Assembly (NCBI GenBank): GCA_947627195.1
Contig: CANQVC010000003.1
Coordinates: forward strand, 1 to 64,000
Source: an uncultured Bacilli bacterium
Lineage (GTDB): Bacteria; Bacillota_I; Bacilli_A; ML615J-28; CAG-698
Direction of reading: 5' to 3'
Length of the DNA: 64,000 nt
The translations under genes were made by a program, and so were the position numbers. Positions 34,153 through 44,028 of the stretch are shown here, one piece after another. Positions within the stretch are counted from its first letter, which is position 1, and each line of letters begins with the position of its first letter. The notes under the pieces are model-generated. The model saw nothing but the letters and a program-made list of their open reading frames with translations. It did not search any database and was not told where the DNA came from.

Positions 34153-35580
34153 TTAATAATCTACTTCTATAACACGAATAGTATTTGTACCACCAATTGA
34201 ACCACCCATTCCTGATGTAATAATTACTTTAGATCCTATTGGTAATCTTTTTCTACGAGCAATTTCATTAGCAACACCATCATATCCAGCAATATTACGA
34301 ATGTTTTCAACAATAGTAGGGAACACTCCCCAATAATGTTCTAATTGTAAACACACTTCTTCTTTTTCTGTGCAAGCAATAATTGGTACATTAGGTCGAT
34401 ACATACTAATTCTTCTAGCTGTTGAACCTGTTTCTGTAAATGCAATAATTGCACTTACATTATCTAAATTTAATGTACATTCCACAACAGATATACAAAT
34501 AGCATCATTAATAGTTCTTTGTCGTTTTTCTATTGCTTTATTTAATCTTTCACGATAAGGAATAAATGGTTCAATTGAAGAGGCAATTTTAACCATCATT
34601 TCTACTGATTCCACAGGATATTCACCTGCAGCACTTTCACCACTTAACATAACAGCATCTGTACCATCTAATATAGCATTGGCAACATCACTTGCTTCTG
34701 CTCTAGTTGGGGTGGGATTTGCACACATTGAATCTAACATATGGGTTGCTGTAACAACAGGTTTACCTAATTGATTACATAATTTGATGATTTGTTTTTG
34801 ATATACTGGTACATCTTCAGGTTCAGTTTCAACTGCTAAATCTCCACGGGCAACCATAATAGCATCACTTGCTTGAATAACTTCATTTAAATTTTGTACA
34901 GCTTCTTTACTTTCAATTTTGGCCATAATAGTTAGTGATGGAGCACCTAATTGTTTTAAATAATTTTTTACTTCATAAATATCTTCAGGACATCTTACAA
35001 AAGATAAAGATAAAATATCAACATCTTCTTGTACCCCAAAAGCAATATCGTCCATATCTTTTTGACTTAAAAATGGCATATTAATATGAACATCAGGAAT
35101 ATTAACACCTTTACGATCTTTTAACCATCCATGTGTCAGTACTTTACATGTGAAGCCATCTTCTTCAATGGAAATAATTTCAAAACGCATTTTACCATCA
35201 TCAAACAATATTAAGTTTCCAATATTTACATCACTAAACACTTCTTTACATTGTAAAGTGAATCTTTCTTTTGTACCAATTACATCATCACGAACAATAC
35301 GAACAATGTCATCTTTAGAAAAATAAGCTTTTCCATCAGTAAATAAACCAGTTCTAATTTCTGGTCCTTTAGTATCTAGCATAATGGCAATTTTTTTATT
35401 TTTTTTACGACTTACATTGCGAATATTTTTTATTCTTTTGCCATGTTCTTGATAATCGCCATGTGAAAAATTAAGTCTAGCTATATTCATTCCTGCATCA
35501 ACTAATTTACCTAACATTTCAATAGATTCACTAGCAGGTCCTATGGTACAAACAATTTTAGTTTTAATTTGATTTTCCAT
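34153..35580 (-). CDS. pyk: pyruvate kinase
   Basis: Last step of glycolysis (PEP plus ADP to pyruvate plus ATP), 475 residues. TIGPASESIEMLGKL near the start, the active-site MAKIESKEAVQNL with catalytic Lys, MVARGDLAVE, and TATHMLDSM are all present. The C-terminal allosteric domain runs to residue 475, without the extra PEP-utiliser domain of Bacillus enzymes. The start is ATG 35580, 8 bases after GGAG; a GTG nine bases upstream overlaps that site. Single-gene transcript. Confidence 0.97.
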   Translation of the reverse strand: MENQIKTKIVCTIGPASESIEMLGKLVDAGMNIARLNFSHGDYQEHGKRIKNIRNVSRKKNKKIAIMLDTKGPEIRTGLFTDGKAYFSKDDIVRIVRDDVIGTKERFTLQCKEVFSDVNIGNLILFDDGKMRFEIISIEEDGFTCKVLTHGWLKDRKGVNIPDVHINMPFLSQKDMDDIAFGVQEDVDILSLSFVRCPEDIYEVKNYLKQLGAPSLTIMAKIESKEAVQNLNEVIQASDAIMVARGDLAVETEPEDVPVYQKQIIKLCNQLGKPVVTATHMLDSMCANPTPTRAEASDVANAILDGTDAVMLSGESAAGEYPVESVEMMVKIASSIEPFIPYRERLNKAIEKRQRTINDAICISVVECTLNLDNVSAIIAFTETGSTARRISMYRPNVPIIACTEKEEVCLQLEHYWGVFPTIVENIRNIAGYDGVANEIARRKRLPIGSKVIITSGMGGSIGGTNTIRVIEVDY

Positions 35581-35628
35581 ATATATCACTCCATAAATTA
35601 AATAAATTATACTATAAATAACAAAAAA

Positions 35629-35664
35629 AAGAAATACATAAATATCGTTTTCATGTATTTCTTA
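35629..35664 (-). terminator. intrinsic terminator after the zinc-ribbon gene
   Basis: Arms AAGAAATACAT and ATGTATTTCTT with a 12-base loop, followed by TTTTTTG on the minus strand. Lies just after the stop codon at 35680. Confidence 0.88.
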
Positions 35665-35679
35665 ATATTTATTAAAATA

Positions 35680-35994
35680 TCATACTAATAAAGAAACAAC
35701 ACCAGCACCTAAAAGGGCAAAAGAAATAATAGAAATAACTATAGAAACTCCTAAGTCAATTAAAAACCCAATAAGTCCACCTTTTTTAGCATCTTCATCA
35801 CCTAAACAAAGAGCAAGAATTAAGCCAATTAGACCAAGTAGTAATCCTAATAATATACCTATTCCTTTTCCTTTAATTGGTTTATCTGAACTATTATTTA
35901 CTTGAACATTTAGATTTGCATTACATGGGGTGCCACAATTAGGGCAAAATGTTGCATCATCATTTATTTCTTGTCCACAATTTTTACAATACAT
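35680..35994 (-). CDS. small zinc-ribbon membrane protein
   Basis: Protein of 104 residues. A zinc ribbon is formed by C3-xx-C6 and C17-xx-C20 (YCKNCGQ...FCPNCGTPC). After a short linker there are two transmembrane segments at about 44-64 and 76-102, separated by DEDAKKGG. Such zinc-ribbon/TM proteins are common in Firmicutes and their role is not known. GGAGG precedes ATG 35994. Transcribed alone. Confidence 0.85.
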   Translation of the reverse strand: MYCKNCGQEINDDATFCPNCGTPCNANLNVQVNNSSDKPIKGKGIGILLGLLLGLIGLILALCLGDEDAKKGGLIGFLIDLGVSIVISIISFALLGAGVVSLLV

Positions 35995-36078
35995 ATATAA
36001 TTCCTCCTATAACTTAAATTATATACTAAATATTAAATATTTGTCAACAAAAAATGAAAGTTTCATTAGATTAATTTA

Positions 36079-36112
36079 AAAAATGAAGTTATCAGAATAT
36101 AACTTCATTTAT
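36079..36112 (-). terminator. intrinsic terminator after the ferritin-like gene
   Basis: Arms AAATGAAGTTAT and ATAACTTCATTT with a 6-base loop, followed by TTT on the minus strand. It ends the ABC-exporter/aminopeptidase operon. Confidence 0.88.
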
Positions 36113-36117
36113 ATATT

Positions 36118-36570
36118 TTAGGCATTTTTTCTTAAGAATGATTGGATTTTATCATCAGTTGAACGATAATCATCTAATACAGACTGAACTCTTGATATGA
36201 AGTTTTTATTCATTTCTTTATTATCGTGAAGAAACCGAATTGAACCAATTATACCCATATGAACTGCTTTCAATGATGCAATGCATATTCTAAAATCATT
36301 ACTTAATAATTTAACTTTTGAACTTTCCATTGCTACTGACATTGATTCAAATACAGTAAGTTCATCAGTCGGATTTCCTCCAACATGTTCAATAATAGAT
36401 GTCATTTTTTCTTCATGAGTTTTAAAAATTTCAGATATTTCGGAAAACAATTTTTTTAATTCTTCATTTTCAGCTTTTTCAAAATAAATTCGAAAAACAT
36501 TATTTCCCATATGAATACCTGATAAAAATTTATTCATTCTTTTGATATCTTTTGTTGATGCTTTATTCAT
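36118..36570 (-). CDS. ferritin-like four-helix protein (DUF2383-type)
   Basis: Soluble, all-helical protein of 150 residues with no signal peptide. The pattern (heptad-like helices at about 5-40, 42-75, 80-115, 117-148; FKTHEEKM with Glu/His; a C-terminal DDYRSTDDKIQSFL) resembles DUF2383/PA2169-type ferritin-like proteins. Whether the metal-binding Glu/His set is complete cannot be judged by eye. It lies 50 bases after the aminopeptidase gene and before the terminator. Confidence 0.5.
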   Translation of the reverse strand: MNKASTKDIKRMNKFLSGIHMGNNVFRIYFEKAENEELKKLFSEISEIFKTHEEKMTSIIEHVGGNPTDELTVFESMSVAMESSKVKLLSNDFRICIASLKAVHMGIIGSIRFLHDNKEMNKNFISRVQSVLDDYRSTDDKIQSFLRKNA

Positions 36571-36620
36571 TTATTTTACACCTCAACAATATGATATCCA
36601 AAATATATTATTCAATACAA

Positions 36621-37856
36621 TTAAAATACAAAATTACCATTAATAAATATTTTGACATTTTTTCCATCTTTAGTAGTACCAACAATTTCCATATCTTTAC
36701 TACCAAACATGAAATCAACATGAACAATTGATTTATTATAACCTTTTTTCATCAATTCTTCTTCACTTAAATTATTACCATCTTTAATATTCATTGTATA
36801 AGCATTTCCTAATGCTAAATGACAAGAAGCATTTTCATCAAATAAAGTATTATAAAACAATATATTCATATTAGATATAGGTGAATCATGAGATATCAAA
36901 GCAACTTCACCTAATCTAGAACTACCACTATCTGTTTCAAGTAATGCTTTTAATGTTTCTTTTTCTTTTTTAGCATCAAAATCAACTACTTTTCCATCTT
37001 TAAAAATCAAATAAAAATCTTCAATTAATTTGCCTTGATAATTAAGAGGTTTTGTGGCAACTACTTTACCATTTACACCATGAGAATGAGGCATTGAAAA
37101 TGTTTCTTCTGTTGGAATATTAGGGGCAAAATAGACACCTTTTTGCGAATATTCTCCACCTCCACCCCAAATATGTCCATCAACAAGTTTAACTTCTAAA
37201 TCAGTTCCTAAATTATTTTTAAAATGTAATTTATCAAAAGCATACTTATTTAACATATCATTATGTTTAGCAAGTCTATCCATATGTTCTTGCCAAGCTT
37301 CTACAGGATTATTATCTTTAGTAACTCTACTTGCATTTAAAATTGCTTCTAATAATTTATCTTGGGCAATTTCATCATCACAATTTGGAAAAACTTTTTT
37401 CGCCCAAGCAAGTGTTGGATAAGCTACAACAACCCATTGAGTAGCATTACTCATCGTGAATTTTCTAAAAAATCCTAATTTGTTTTGCGAAGCAATATTT
37501 GCTAATTTAATTTTATTGGGATCAACATCCTTCATTAATCCAGGTGTTGGTGAAGAAATACTTATTAAACAAGCATTTTGATCTACAAAATAATGATTCT
37601 TTTCAATAACATATTGTGGAACATCTTTTAATACTTCTTCATCAACATTTTCATAATATTCTTTATTTACATAATCATCAGACCATTCAACAATCACATT
37701 TTTAGCTTTAGCTTCATATGCAGCTTTAACTAATTCTCTAACAAATAATACACATTCAACATTTGAACGAATAACAACGAGTTGATTTTTTTGAACATTA
37801 ACACCTACTTGAATTGTTAGAGTAGCGTACTTTTTTAATAATTCTTGATTAACCAT
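36621..37856 (-). CDS. M29-family metallo-aminopeptidase
   Basis: Aminopeptidase of 411 residues, AmpS/PepS type, releasing N-terminal residues from peptides with a two-metal site. Family stretches: N-terminal YATLTIQVGVNVQKNQLVV, LGEVALISHDSPIS with metal-binding Glu, CHLALGNAYTM with His, and HVDFMFGSKDMEI with His and Asp. Cytoplasmic. It lies 12 bases downstream of an ABC exporter gene; why an exporter and peptidase are cotranscribed is unclear. Confidence 0.93.
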   Translation of the reverse strand: MVNQELLKKYATLTIQVGVNVQKNQLVVIRSNVECVLFVRELVKAAYEAKAKNVIVEWSDDYVNKEYYENVDEEVLKDVPQYVIEKNHYFVDQNACLISISSPTPGLMKDVDPNKIKLANIASQNKLGFFRKFTMSNATQWVVVAYPTLAWAKKVFPNCDDEIAQDKLLEAILNASRVTKDNNPVEAWQEHMDRLAKHNDMLNKYAFDKLHFKNNLGTDLEVKLVDGHIWGGGGEYSQKGVYFAPNIPTEETFSMPHSHGVNGKVVATKPLNYQGKLIEDFYLIFKDGKVVDFDAKKEKETLKALLETDSGSSRLGEVALISHDSPISNMNILFYNTLFDENASCHLALGNAYTMNIKDGNNLSEEELMKKGYNKSIVHVDFMFGSKDMEIVGTTKDGKNVKIFINGNFVF

Positions 37857-37868
37857 TTAATAACTCCT

Positions 37869-39653
37869 TTATTGATTATTTTTTAGGTTACTTTCATATT
37901 GTAATCGATACAATTTATAATAATAACCATGTAACTTTAATAATTCTTGATGATTTCCTTCTTCAATAATTGTTCCTTTTTGCATAACAATAATATTATC
38001 AGCATGTTGAATAGTTGATAGACGATGAGCAACAATTAACATAGTACCAATATTTTTCATCTTTTCTAAAGAATCTTGAATTAATAATTCTGTTTCTGTA
38101 TCAATATTTGCCGTTGCTTCATCTAATATCATTACTTTAGGTTTATGAACAATAGTTCTAGCAAATGATAACAATTGTCTTTGTCCACTCGAAAAATTAT
38201 TTCCTCTTTCTCTTACTTCTTCATCATATCCATTAGGTAATTGATCGATAAAATGATTAGCATTTACATATGTTGATGCTTTTTTAACATCATCTAAAGA
38301 AATACTTTCTTCACGCATTTGAATATTAGAAAATATTGTACCACTAAATAAGAATACATCTTGTAACATTTGTCCAATTTGTTTACGTAAACTAGCAATT
38401 TTAATATGTTTAATATCAATGCCATCAATTAATATTTCTCCTTTTTGGATATCATAATTTCGAACAATTAATGATAAAATTGTCGTTTTACCGCTACCTG
38501 TTGCCCCAACAAATGCAACAGTATCACCAGCATTAATTTTAAACGAAACATCTTTTAATATCCATTCATCAGGAATATAACTAAACCATACATGTTTAAA
38601 TTCTATATCACCACGAATATTATTTAATTCAATGGCATCAGGACTATCAACGATTACAGGTTTAGTGTCTAATACTTCAAATATTCTTTCACTTGCCGCA
38701 AATGCACTTTGCATTACATTAAATTGATCAGCTAATTGTTGAATAGGATCAAACAATTTAGTAATATATTGTTGGAATATAATTATAATGGCAAATGTTA
38801 CTACACCACTTGTTAATGCCATTTTACAGCCAATATAAATAACCAAAATTAAAGTAGTAATATATAATACATATATAATTGGTCTAAAGATAGCAAATAC
38901 CCAAATTTCTTTCATTGAACTTTTTCTTAATTGTTTATTTCTATCTTGAAATTCATTAAACTTTTTCTTTTCTTGATTAAATACTTGAGTTATTTTCATT
39001 CCACTTAAATTTTCAGAAAGAAAAGCATTAATATTACTTACATTGGCTCTTACTTCGGAATAAGCTTTTCTTGATACTTTTCTAAATATAATAGAAACTA
39101 CAACTAATAATGGTGCAAATGCTAAAACAATTAAAGCTAACTTCCATTGAATTACAAACATAATAATAATGACAACTATAATTGTTAATATATTTTTAAT
39201 TAAATTAATAACAATATTAGTATACATTTCATTAACTGCATTTGTATCACTTGTTACTCTTGTAACTAATTTACCAACAAGAATAACATTTAATTGTTCA
39301 TTAGAAAATGTTTCAATAGTTCTAAAAACATCTTCACGAATTGTATACATAATTTCTTGCCCAACTTTTTGTAATGATATTGATTGAATATATTGAATAA
39401 TATATTCAACAATCATAAATATAGCATATAAAATTATATATAATAAAACAACTGAAAATTTAATAACATCTTTTCCTAATTCATCGACAATTTTACCTGT
39501 AAATATTGGTAAAGATGTATCTAAACCAACTACAATAACCATTAAGAAAAAAGCAATAACAAATGATTTTACATGTCCATTAATATAATGTAATAATCTT
39601 TTCATTAAACCTTTTTGTTGAGGTGTTTTTGTTTTCTTAACTAATATTTTCAT
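37869..39653 (-). CDS. ABC exporter half-transporter (active ATPase subunit)
   Basis: Fused membrane/ATPase subunit of 594 residues. Six transmembrane helices in residues 25-310; ATPase with Walker A GATGSGKTT, signature FSSGQ, and Walker B ILDEATANID with the catalytic Glu. ATG 39653 is chosen (GAGGTG about 9 bases upstream); it lies one base after the partner gene's stop. With that partner it forms a heterodimeric exporter of the LmrCD/TM287-288 class, for drugs, lipids or peptides; substrate unknown. Confidence 0.9.
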   Translation of the reverse strand: MKILVKKTKTPQQKGLMKRLLHYINGHVKSFVIAFFLMVIVVGLDTSLPIFTGKIVDELGKDVIKFSVVLLYIILYAIFMIVEYIIQYIQSISLQKVGQEIMYTIREDVFRTIETFSNEQLNVILVGKLVTRVTSDTNAVNEMYTNIVINLIKNILTIIVVIIIMFVIQWKLALIVLAFAPLLVVVSIIFRKVSRKAYSEVRANVSNINAFLSENLSGMKITQVFNQEKKKFNEFQDRNKQLRKSSMKEIWVFAIFRPIIYVLYITTLILVIYIGCKMALTSGVVTFAIIIIFQQYITKLFDPIQQLADQFNVMQSAFAASERIFEVLDTKPVIVDSPDAIELNNIRGDIEFKHVWFSYIPDEWILKDVSFKINAGDTVAFVGATGSGKTTILSLIVRNYDIQKGEILIDGIDIKHIKIASLRKQIGQMLQDVFLFSGTIFSNIQMREESISLDDVKKASTYVNANHFIDQLPNGYDEEVRERGNNFSSGQRQLLSFARTIVHKPKVMILDEATANIDTETELLIQDSLEKMKNIGTMLIVAHRLSTIQHADNIIVMQKGTIIEEGNHQELLKLHGYYYKLYRLQYESNLKNNQ

Positions 39654-39654
39654 A

Positions 39655-41415
39655 TTATTCATTCACCTCATCTTCTAGTTTTTGTAAATAAACCATTCTT
39701 TCATATTCTTTACATGTCTTTAATAATTCATCATGGCTACCATATCCTATTATCTTTCCATCATCAATTAATAATATTTTATCCATTTGTTTGATTGTGG
39801 AAATACGATGAGCAATTAAAATTGTTGTTTTATCTTTTCTTATATTTTTAAGATTTCTTAAAATACTTTCTTCTGTTTTAGTATCAACAGCTGATACAGA
39901 ATCATCTAAAATTAATATTTTAGCATCTTTTATTAATGCTCTTGCAATACTTATTCTTTGCTTTTGACCACCAGAGACTGTTACACCTCTTTCACCTAAA
40001 ATAGTATCATAGCCATCTTTAAATTCAATAATATTATCATGAACATCACTATATTTTGCTGCTTCAATTACTTGTTCTATATTTGTCTTTTCTTGACAAA
40101 AGGCAATGTTATTAGAAATTTTATCGCTAAATAAAAAGTTGTCTTGAGGTACATAAGCTATTATATTACGAAGTTCTTTAATTGGTAATTTCATAATATC
40201 AATATCATCAATAAATAATGAGGCTTTTTCATTAGTTGGTAAATTATAAATACGTAATAATAAATCAACTAATGTTGTTTTACCACTACCAGTTCGACCA
40301 ATAATACCAACACTTTGTCCAGCTTCAATAGTAAATGTAACATCATGTAGTACTTCTCTTTCTGAATCAGGATAAGTAAATGATAAATGATTGAATGATA
40401 TTTTACCTTGATATGAATGATTTTTAACAACATCATTTGCATCATTTATTTCCACAGGATAATTTAATAATTGATCGACACGATTCAATGATGCTCTAGC
40501 TTGAGAATGTAAATTAATTAATTGTCCTAATGCCATCATTGGCCATGTTAAAGTAGTAAAATATGATAAATATGCAGTTAAATCACCGATAGTAAATCCT
40601 GTTTTATTTTGATATACTATCCAACCACCATAGGCATATATAGCAACACCAACCATTCCTATTAATGTTCCATATAATAAAACATTAACTAATGTGGACA
40701 TTTTTATATAATCGACATTTTTATCTTGGTTATCTTTATTAACTATCGCAAATGCTTTTAATTCATGTACTTCTTTTACAAAAGCTTTTATAACACTTAA
40801 TCCCGAAAAACTTTCTTGAGCAAAATCTGATAAGTCACCATATGCTTTTTGTCTAATTTGGAATTTCTTACGCATAAATCTTCCCGCAATTAAACTAGCA
40901 ATAGCTAACATAATTAAAGGAATAATACATATTATAGATAATCTAACATCCTTACGAATCATTTTTATAAAAGAAATAATTCCTAAAAATGTTGCATCAA
41001 CAAACATCATAGTTCCACTTGCAAATGAAGCACGTATTGTTTGTAAATCATTAGTATATAATGCCATTAAATTACCTGTTTTATTATGTTGATAAAATCT
41101 TTGACTTAATAATTCAGAATGAGCAAATAATTTAGCACGCATATCTGCTTCTATGCGCACCCCATTACCAAAAATACAAATACGCCAAGTAAATCTTCCA
41201 AGAAAGATTGCTAAAACAATTAATGCCATTTTTTTAGTATAATCAGCAAGTAGTTCAAGGCTAAATGTATTATTATTTAAGTGGTCAACAATTTTTCCAA
41301 TATAATCAGGAATTTGTAATTGTAATATATCAACAACAATTAAGGCAATAATTCCAATGACAAAAAAGTGTAAATATTTTAAATAATAGATATTAACATT
41401 TCTTCCTATTAGCAT
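39655..41415 (-). CDS. ABC exporter half-transporter (degenerate-site subunit)
   Basis: Fused membrane/ATPase subunit of 586 residues with six N-terminal helices. Walker A GRTGSGKTT, signature SGGQKQR and Walker B ILILDDSVSAVD: the catalytic Glu after Walker B is Asp here, the usual mark of the non-hydrolysing site in heterodimeric exporters. AAGGAA precedes the ATG. First gene of an operon with the second half-transporter, aminopeptidase and ferritin-like gene. Confidence 0.9.
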   Translation of the reverse strand: MLIGRNVNIYYLKYLHFFVIGIIALIVVDILQLQIPDYIGKIVDHLNNNTFSLELLADYTKKMALIVLAIFLGRFTWRICIFGNGVRIEADMRAKLFAHSELLSQRFYQHNKTGNLMALYTNDLQTIRASFASGTMMFVDATFLGIISFIKMIRKDVRLSIICIIPLIMLAIASLIAGRFMRKKFQIRQKAYGDLSDFAQESFSGLSVIKAFVKEVHELKAFAIVNKDNQDKNVDYIKMSTLVNVLLYGTLIGMVGVAIYAYGGWIVYQNKTGFTIGDLTAYLSYFTTLTWPMMALGQLINLHSQARASLNRVDQLLNYPVEINDANDVVKNHSYQGKISFNHLSFTYPDSEREVLHDVTFTIEAGQSVGIIGRTGSGKTTLVDLLLRIYNLPTNEKASLFIDDIDIMKLPIKELRNIIAYVPQDNFLFSDKISNNIAFCQEKTNIEQVIEAAKYSDVHDNIIEFKDGYDTILGERGVTVSGGQKQRISIARALIKDAKILILDDSVSAVDTKTEESILRNLKNIRKDKTTILIAHRISTIKQMDKILLIDDGKIIGYGSHDELLKTCKEYERMVYLQKLEDEVNE

Positions 41416-41442
41416 ATGTAATTCCTTTCATTATAATACAAT

Positions 41443-41471
41443 ATTATATCACTTTTATAACTAAAAATAAA
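41443..41471 (-). promoter_or_regulatory. promoter of the ABC exporter operon
   Basis: TATAAT at 41443-41448 with extended -10 TGA; a weak TTTATT -35 lies 17 bases upstream. The start codon is about 28 bases downstream of the -10. Confidence 0.6.
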
Positions 41472-41504
41472 GATATTTATACTAGTACTTTTAATAACAA
41501 AAAA

Positions 41505-41540
41505 AGAGCTGATTATGAATAACCAACTCTTTATAATATT
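41505..41540 (-). terminator. strong terminator of the glycan-uptake operon
   Basis: A 14-pair stem (AAAGAGTTGGTTAT with ATAATCAGCTCTTT, including G-U pairs) with a tight loop, followed by TTTTTTTG on the minus strand. It ends the long operon that starts near 57045. Confidence 0.9.
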
Positions 41541-41552
41541 ATTTATAATATT

Positions 41553-42878
41553 TTACATACCTGTAATACCAGTACGTTCAATAGATTCAACAAATTGTCT
41601 TTGAACAAAGAAATAAGCAATTATTAATGGTAGCATCATTAGTAATGCAGCTGTATTTAAGATTAATCCATAGAACATTCTATCTTCAGTAATCTTTCCA
41701 AGTTCTTGTGACAAAGATCTAAATGATGTTTCAAATAATGAATTGAATGATTCAGCACTACTTGCTAATGCTGTAGTTAATACTGGTAAAACTTTTTTAT
41801 CACGGAAGCCGAATAATGTTGCAAAATAGTAATCATTATATTGCCATACAAATGAGAACAAACCAACAGTAATGATAGCTCCACGAGCATTAGGAAGCAT
41901 TACACTCCAGAATGTTCTAATTACACCAGCACCATCAATTTCCGCAGATTCTTCAAGTTCAATTGGAACACCACGGAAGAATTGTCTAAACAAATATATG
42001 AAAATAGCTGAACGTAATCCCATACCAAATGCTGACATTATAAATATAGCAAACATATTATTCATTAATTGAATTCCGAAGAATGGTAGTTCAACATAAA
42101 GAATTTTTCTGGCAATATTTAAAGCTTCATTTGGAACTATTAAAGTAATAATTACTGTATAGAAGAAAATATTACTAAAATATTTAACTTTTAAACGAGC
42201 AAATGCATATCCTGCAACAGCTGTAGCCATAATTTGAATAAACATTGTTACCGTTGATAAGAAAACAGTATTAAGAAATACGTTATTTGATTCAAGCGTT
42301 AAATATTTATAGGCGATTTGAATATTTAAAACGCTCCATTCGGCTGGTATCCAAACTACTTCAGGTCTAGTAATATCTGTAGGATAACGACAAGCATATG
42401 ATATTTTTTCTAGAATTGGTAAGATAATGACAAAACATAAACCAATTAGAATAAATGTTCTAAAAATGGCACCTAAGATTTGTAAAGTTTTACGACTTCT
42501 AACCATTCTTAATGTTGGATCATGCCAATCAGATTTTGCTTTCGCAATTCTGTATTTAATTTCTTGACCAACTGTCATATTATCTAATGCTAATTCAACC
42601 GTTTCTTGTGTTTCTTCTTTTCTTGTTAAAGCACTATCTTCATCTTCATCTAAGATTTGTTGCAAAGCACGTTCAGCACAAAGTTTAGTAATATATGCAT
42701 CACGTTCAGCTTTCGCAAGTTCTTCTTTTTCTTGTGGTGTTAATTCATCAGATGTAGTAGCTTCATTTACATCATTTGCATCTTCAAGATTTTCTTCATT
42801 AGAAACTTCTTGTTCTTGAATATTTTCTTGTTCAGTTATAGCGATTTTTTCTTTTTCTTCTTTATTTTTATTCGTCAT
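41553..42878 (-). CDS. carbohydrate ABC permease (MalG type) with acidic N-terminal extension
   Basis: Membrane permease of 441 residues. The permease core (about 140-441) has six helices and the EAA loop EESAEIDGAGVIRTFW, which contacts the ATPase. The first ~130 residues are an added cytoplasmic region, very rich in Glu/Asp (EKIAITEQENIQEQEVSNEE), which standard MalG-like proteins lack. It overlaps the MalF-type gene by 11 bases, so they act as a pair. No ATPase is encoded in the operon; a shared MsmX-like ATPase elsewhere is likely. Confidence 0.88.
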   Translation of the reverse strand: MTNKNKEEKEKIAITEQENIQEQEVSNEENLEDANDVNEATTSDELTPQEKEELAKAERDAYITKLCAERALQQILDEDEDSALTRKEETQETVELALDNMTVGQEIKYRIAKAKSDWHDPTLRMVRSRKTLQILGAIFRTFILIGLCFVIILPILEKISYACRYPTDITRPEVVWIPAEWSVLNIQIAYKYLTLESNNVFLNTVFLSTVTMFIQIMATAVAGYAFARLKVKYFSNIFFYTVIITLIVPNEALNIARKILYVELPFFGIQLMNNMFAIFIMSAFGMGLRSAIFIYLFRQFFRGVPIELEESAEIDGAGVIRTFWSVMLPNARGAIITVGLFSFVWQYNDYYFATLFGFRDKKVLPVLTTALASSAESFNSLFETSFRSLSQELGKITEDRMFYGLILNTAALLMMLPLIIAYFFVQRQFVESIERTGITGM

Positions 42879-44028
42879 AATAGAACACCACCTTTGACAA
42901 TACTCCTAATACAATAGCTAATAATATTCCAATAACAACTGTAAAAATTAAGGAAATTGATGCACCAATACCATAATTTGATAATACATTTTTGCCATCA
43001 ATTAATAATCCTAAATCTTCACTTGTAACTTCTTGAGTACCAGGTTTAGAGAATTTATCTAAAATTGTAATCATTGGTGAACGCAAGAAGGAATCGACGA
43101 CTGTATACACAGCTGCCGCGAGCAGCATTGGCGAAACCATCGGGAAAGTAATTTTCCAGAACATTTCATATTGGGTTGCCCCTTCCATTTTTGCCGCTTC
43201 ATACAAATGTCTCGGAACAGACTGAATAGCTGATAAGAATATTAATATTTGAATACCTGAATATGCAATAATATCATAAATCTTTTGCGATGCATTTCCT
43301 AAAAAGTCGACGAGCCATTTCGGGAAATTAGCATTCGTTAAAAAGTCTTTAAAACTAAACATTTGTTCAAACAAATCTTTAGTAGCGCCACTTGTCGACT
43401 CATCTAAAACTGTATATGCTTTGGTTGCAACGTCAATGGCTTGAGAGTTAAAGATTACAGGAACAAAGAATACAGCACGAACAAAGGCACGTCCTTTAAA
43501 TTTAGAATTCAAAACTACAGCCATGATTAAACTAAAGATCAATATAATTGGAATATCAGTTAATATTGAAATAATTGATTGTGTTAAGAATTCTAAGAAT
43601 GTTAATTCTGATTCACCTCTAGGAGTAGCTGTTGCTTCGGTGAATACATAAATATAATTCTTAATACCAACAAAACTAACTTTAAGTCCAACACTTCCTC
43701 CTGATTCAATAAAACCTAAACTAAACCAAATAGTATAGATAAATGGAATTAAGAAGAAATAAACAAATCCAATTAACAATGGAAGAACAAAAATAATTCC
43801 CCAAATAGTTTTACGTGTATGGTTTGTAAGTTCGCCAAACTTTCTTGGAATGAAAGTTACAACTGGTCCTACTTTCTTACCAAATTTGGATTCGGCAATT
43901 TTATGAAACAAATTTTTAATAGCATCCATGCATATATGATAAACATGTGCTATCTTACTGCCAATAAACGAAAAGAAACTTTTTATTTTATTTTTAATAT
44001 TGGCAAAGAAACTTTTAATTTTTTTCAT
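42868..44028 (-). CDS. carbohydrate ABC permease (MalF type)
   Basis: Permease of 386 residues. A basic, amphipathic N-terminal region (about 1-65, many Lys) precedes six or more transmembrane helices. The EAA loop is YEAAKMEGATQYEMFWKITFP near 270-290. A periplasmic-side loop between helices 1 and 2 is long. The gene starts at the stop of the DUF5696-like gene (1-base overlap). A segment around 43081-43220 is clearly richer in GC than its surroundings, which is odd inside a single gene. Confidence 0.88.
   Translation of the reverse strand: MKKIKSFFANIKNKIKSFFSFIGSKIAHVYHICMDAIKNLFHKIAESKFGKKVGPVVTFIPRKFGELTNHTRKTIWGIIFVLPLLIGFVYFFLIPFIYTIWFSLGFIESGGSVGLKVSFVGIKNYIYVFTEATATPRGESELTFLEFLTQSIISILTDIPIILIFSLIMAVVLNSKFKGRAFVRAVFFVPVIFNSQAIDVATKAYTVLDESTSGATKDLFEQMFSFKDFLTNANFPKWLVDFLGNASQKIYDIIAYSGIQILIFLSAIQSVPRHLYEAAKMEGATQYEMFWKITFPMVSPMLLAAAVYTVVDSFLRSPMITILDKFSKPGTQEVTSEDLGLLIDGKNVLSNYGIGASISLIFTVVIGILLAIVLGVLSKVVFYYDE

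Noticed and set aside
39655-41415. Broken ABC transporter because Walker B lacks the catalytic Glu
   Set aside because: Asp at this place is normal for one subunit of heterodimeric exporters, and the partner gene has the standard Glu.
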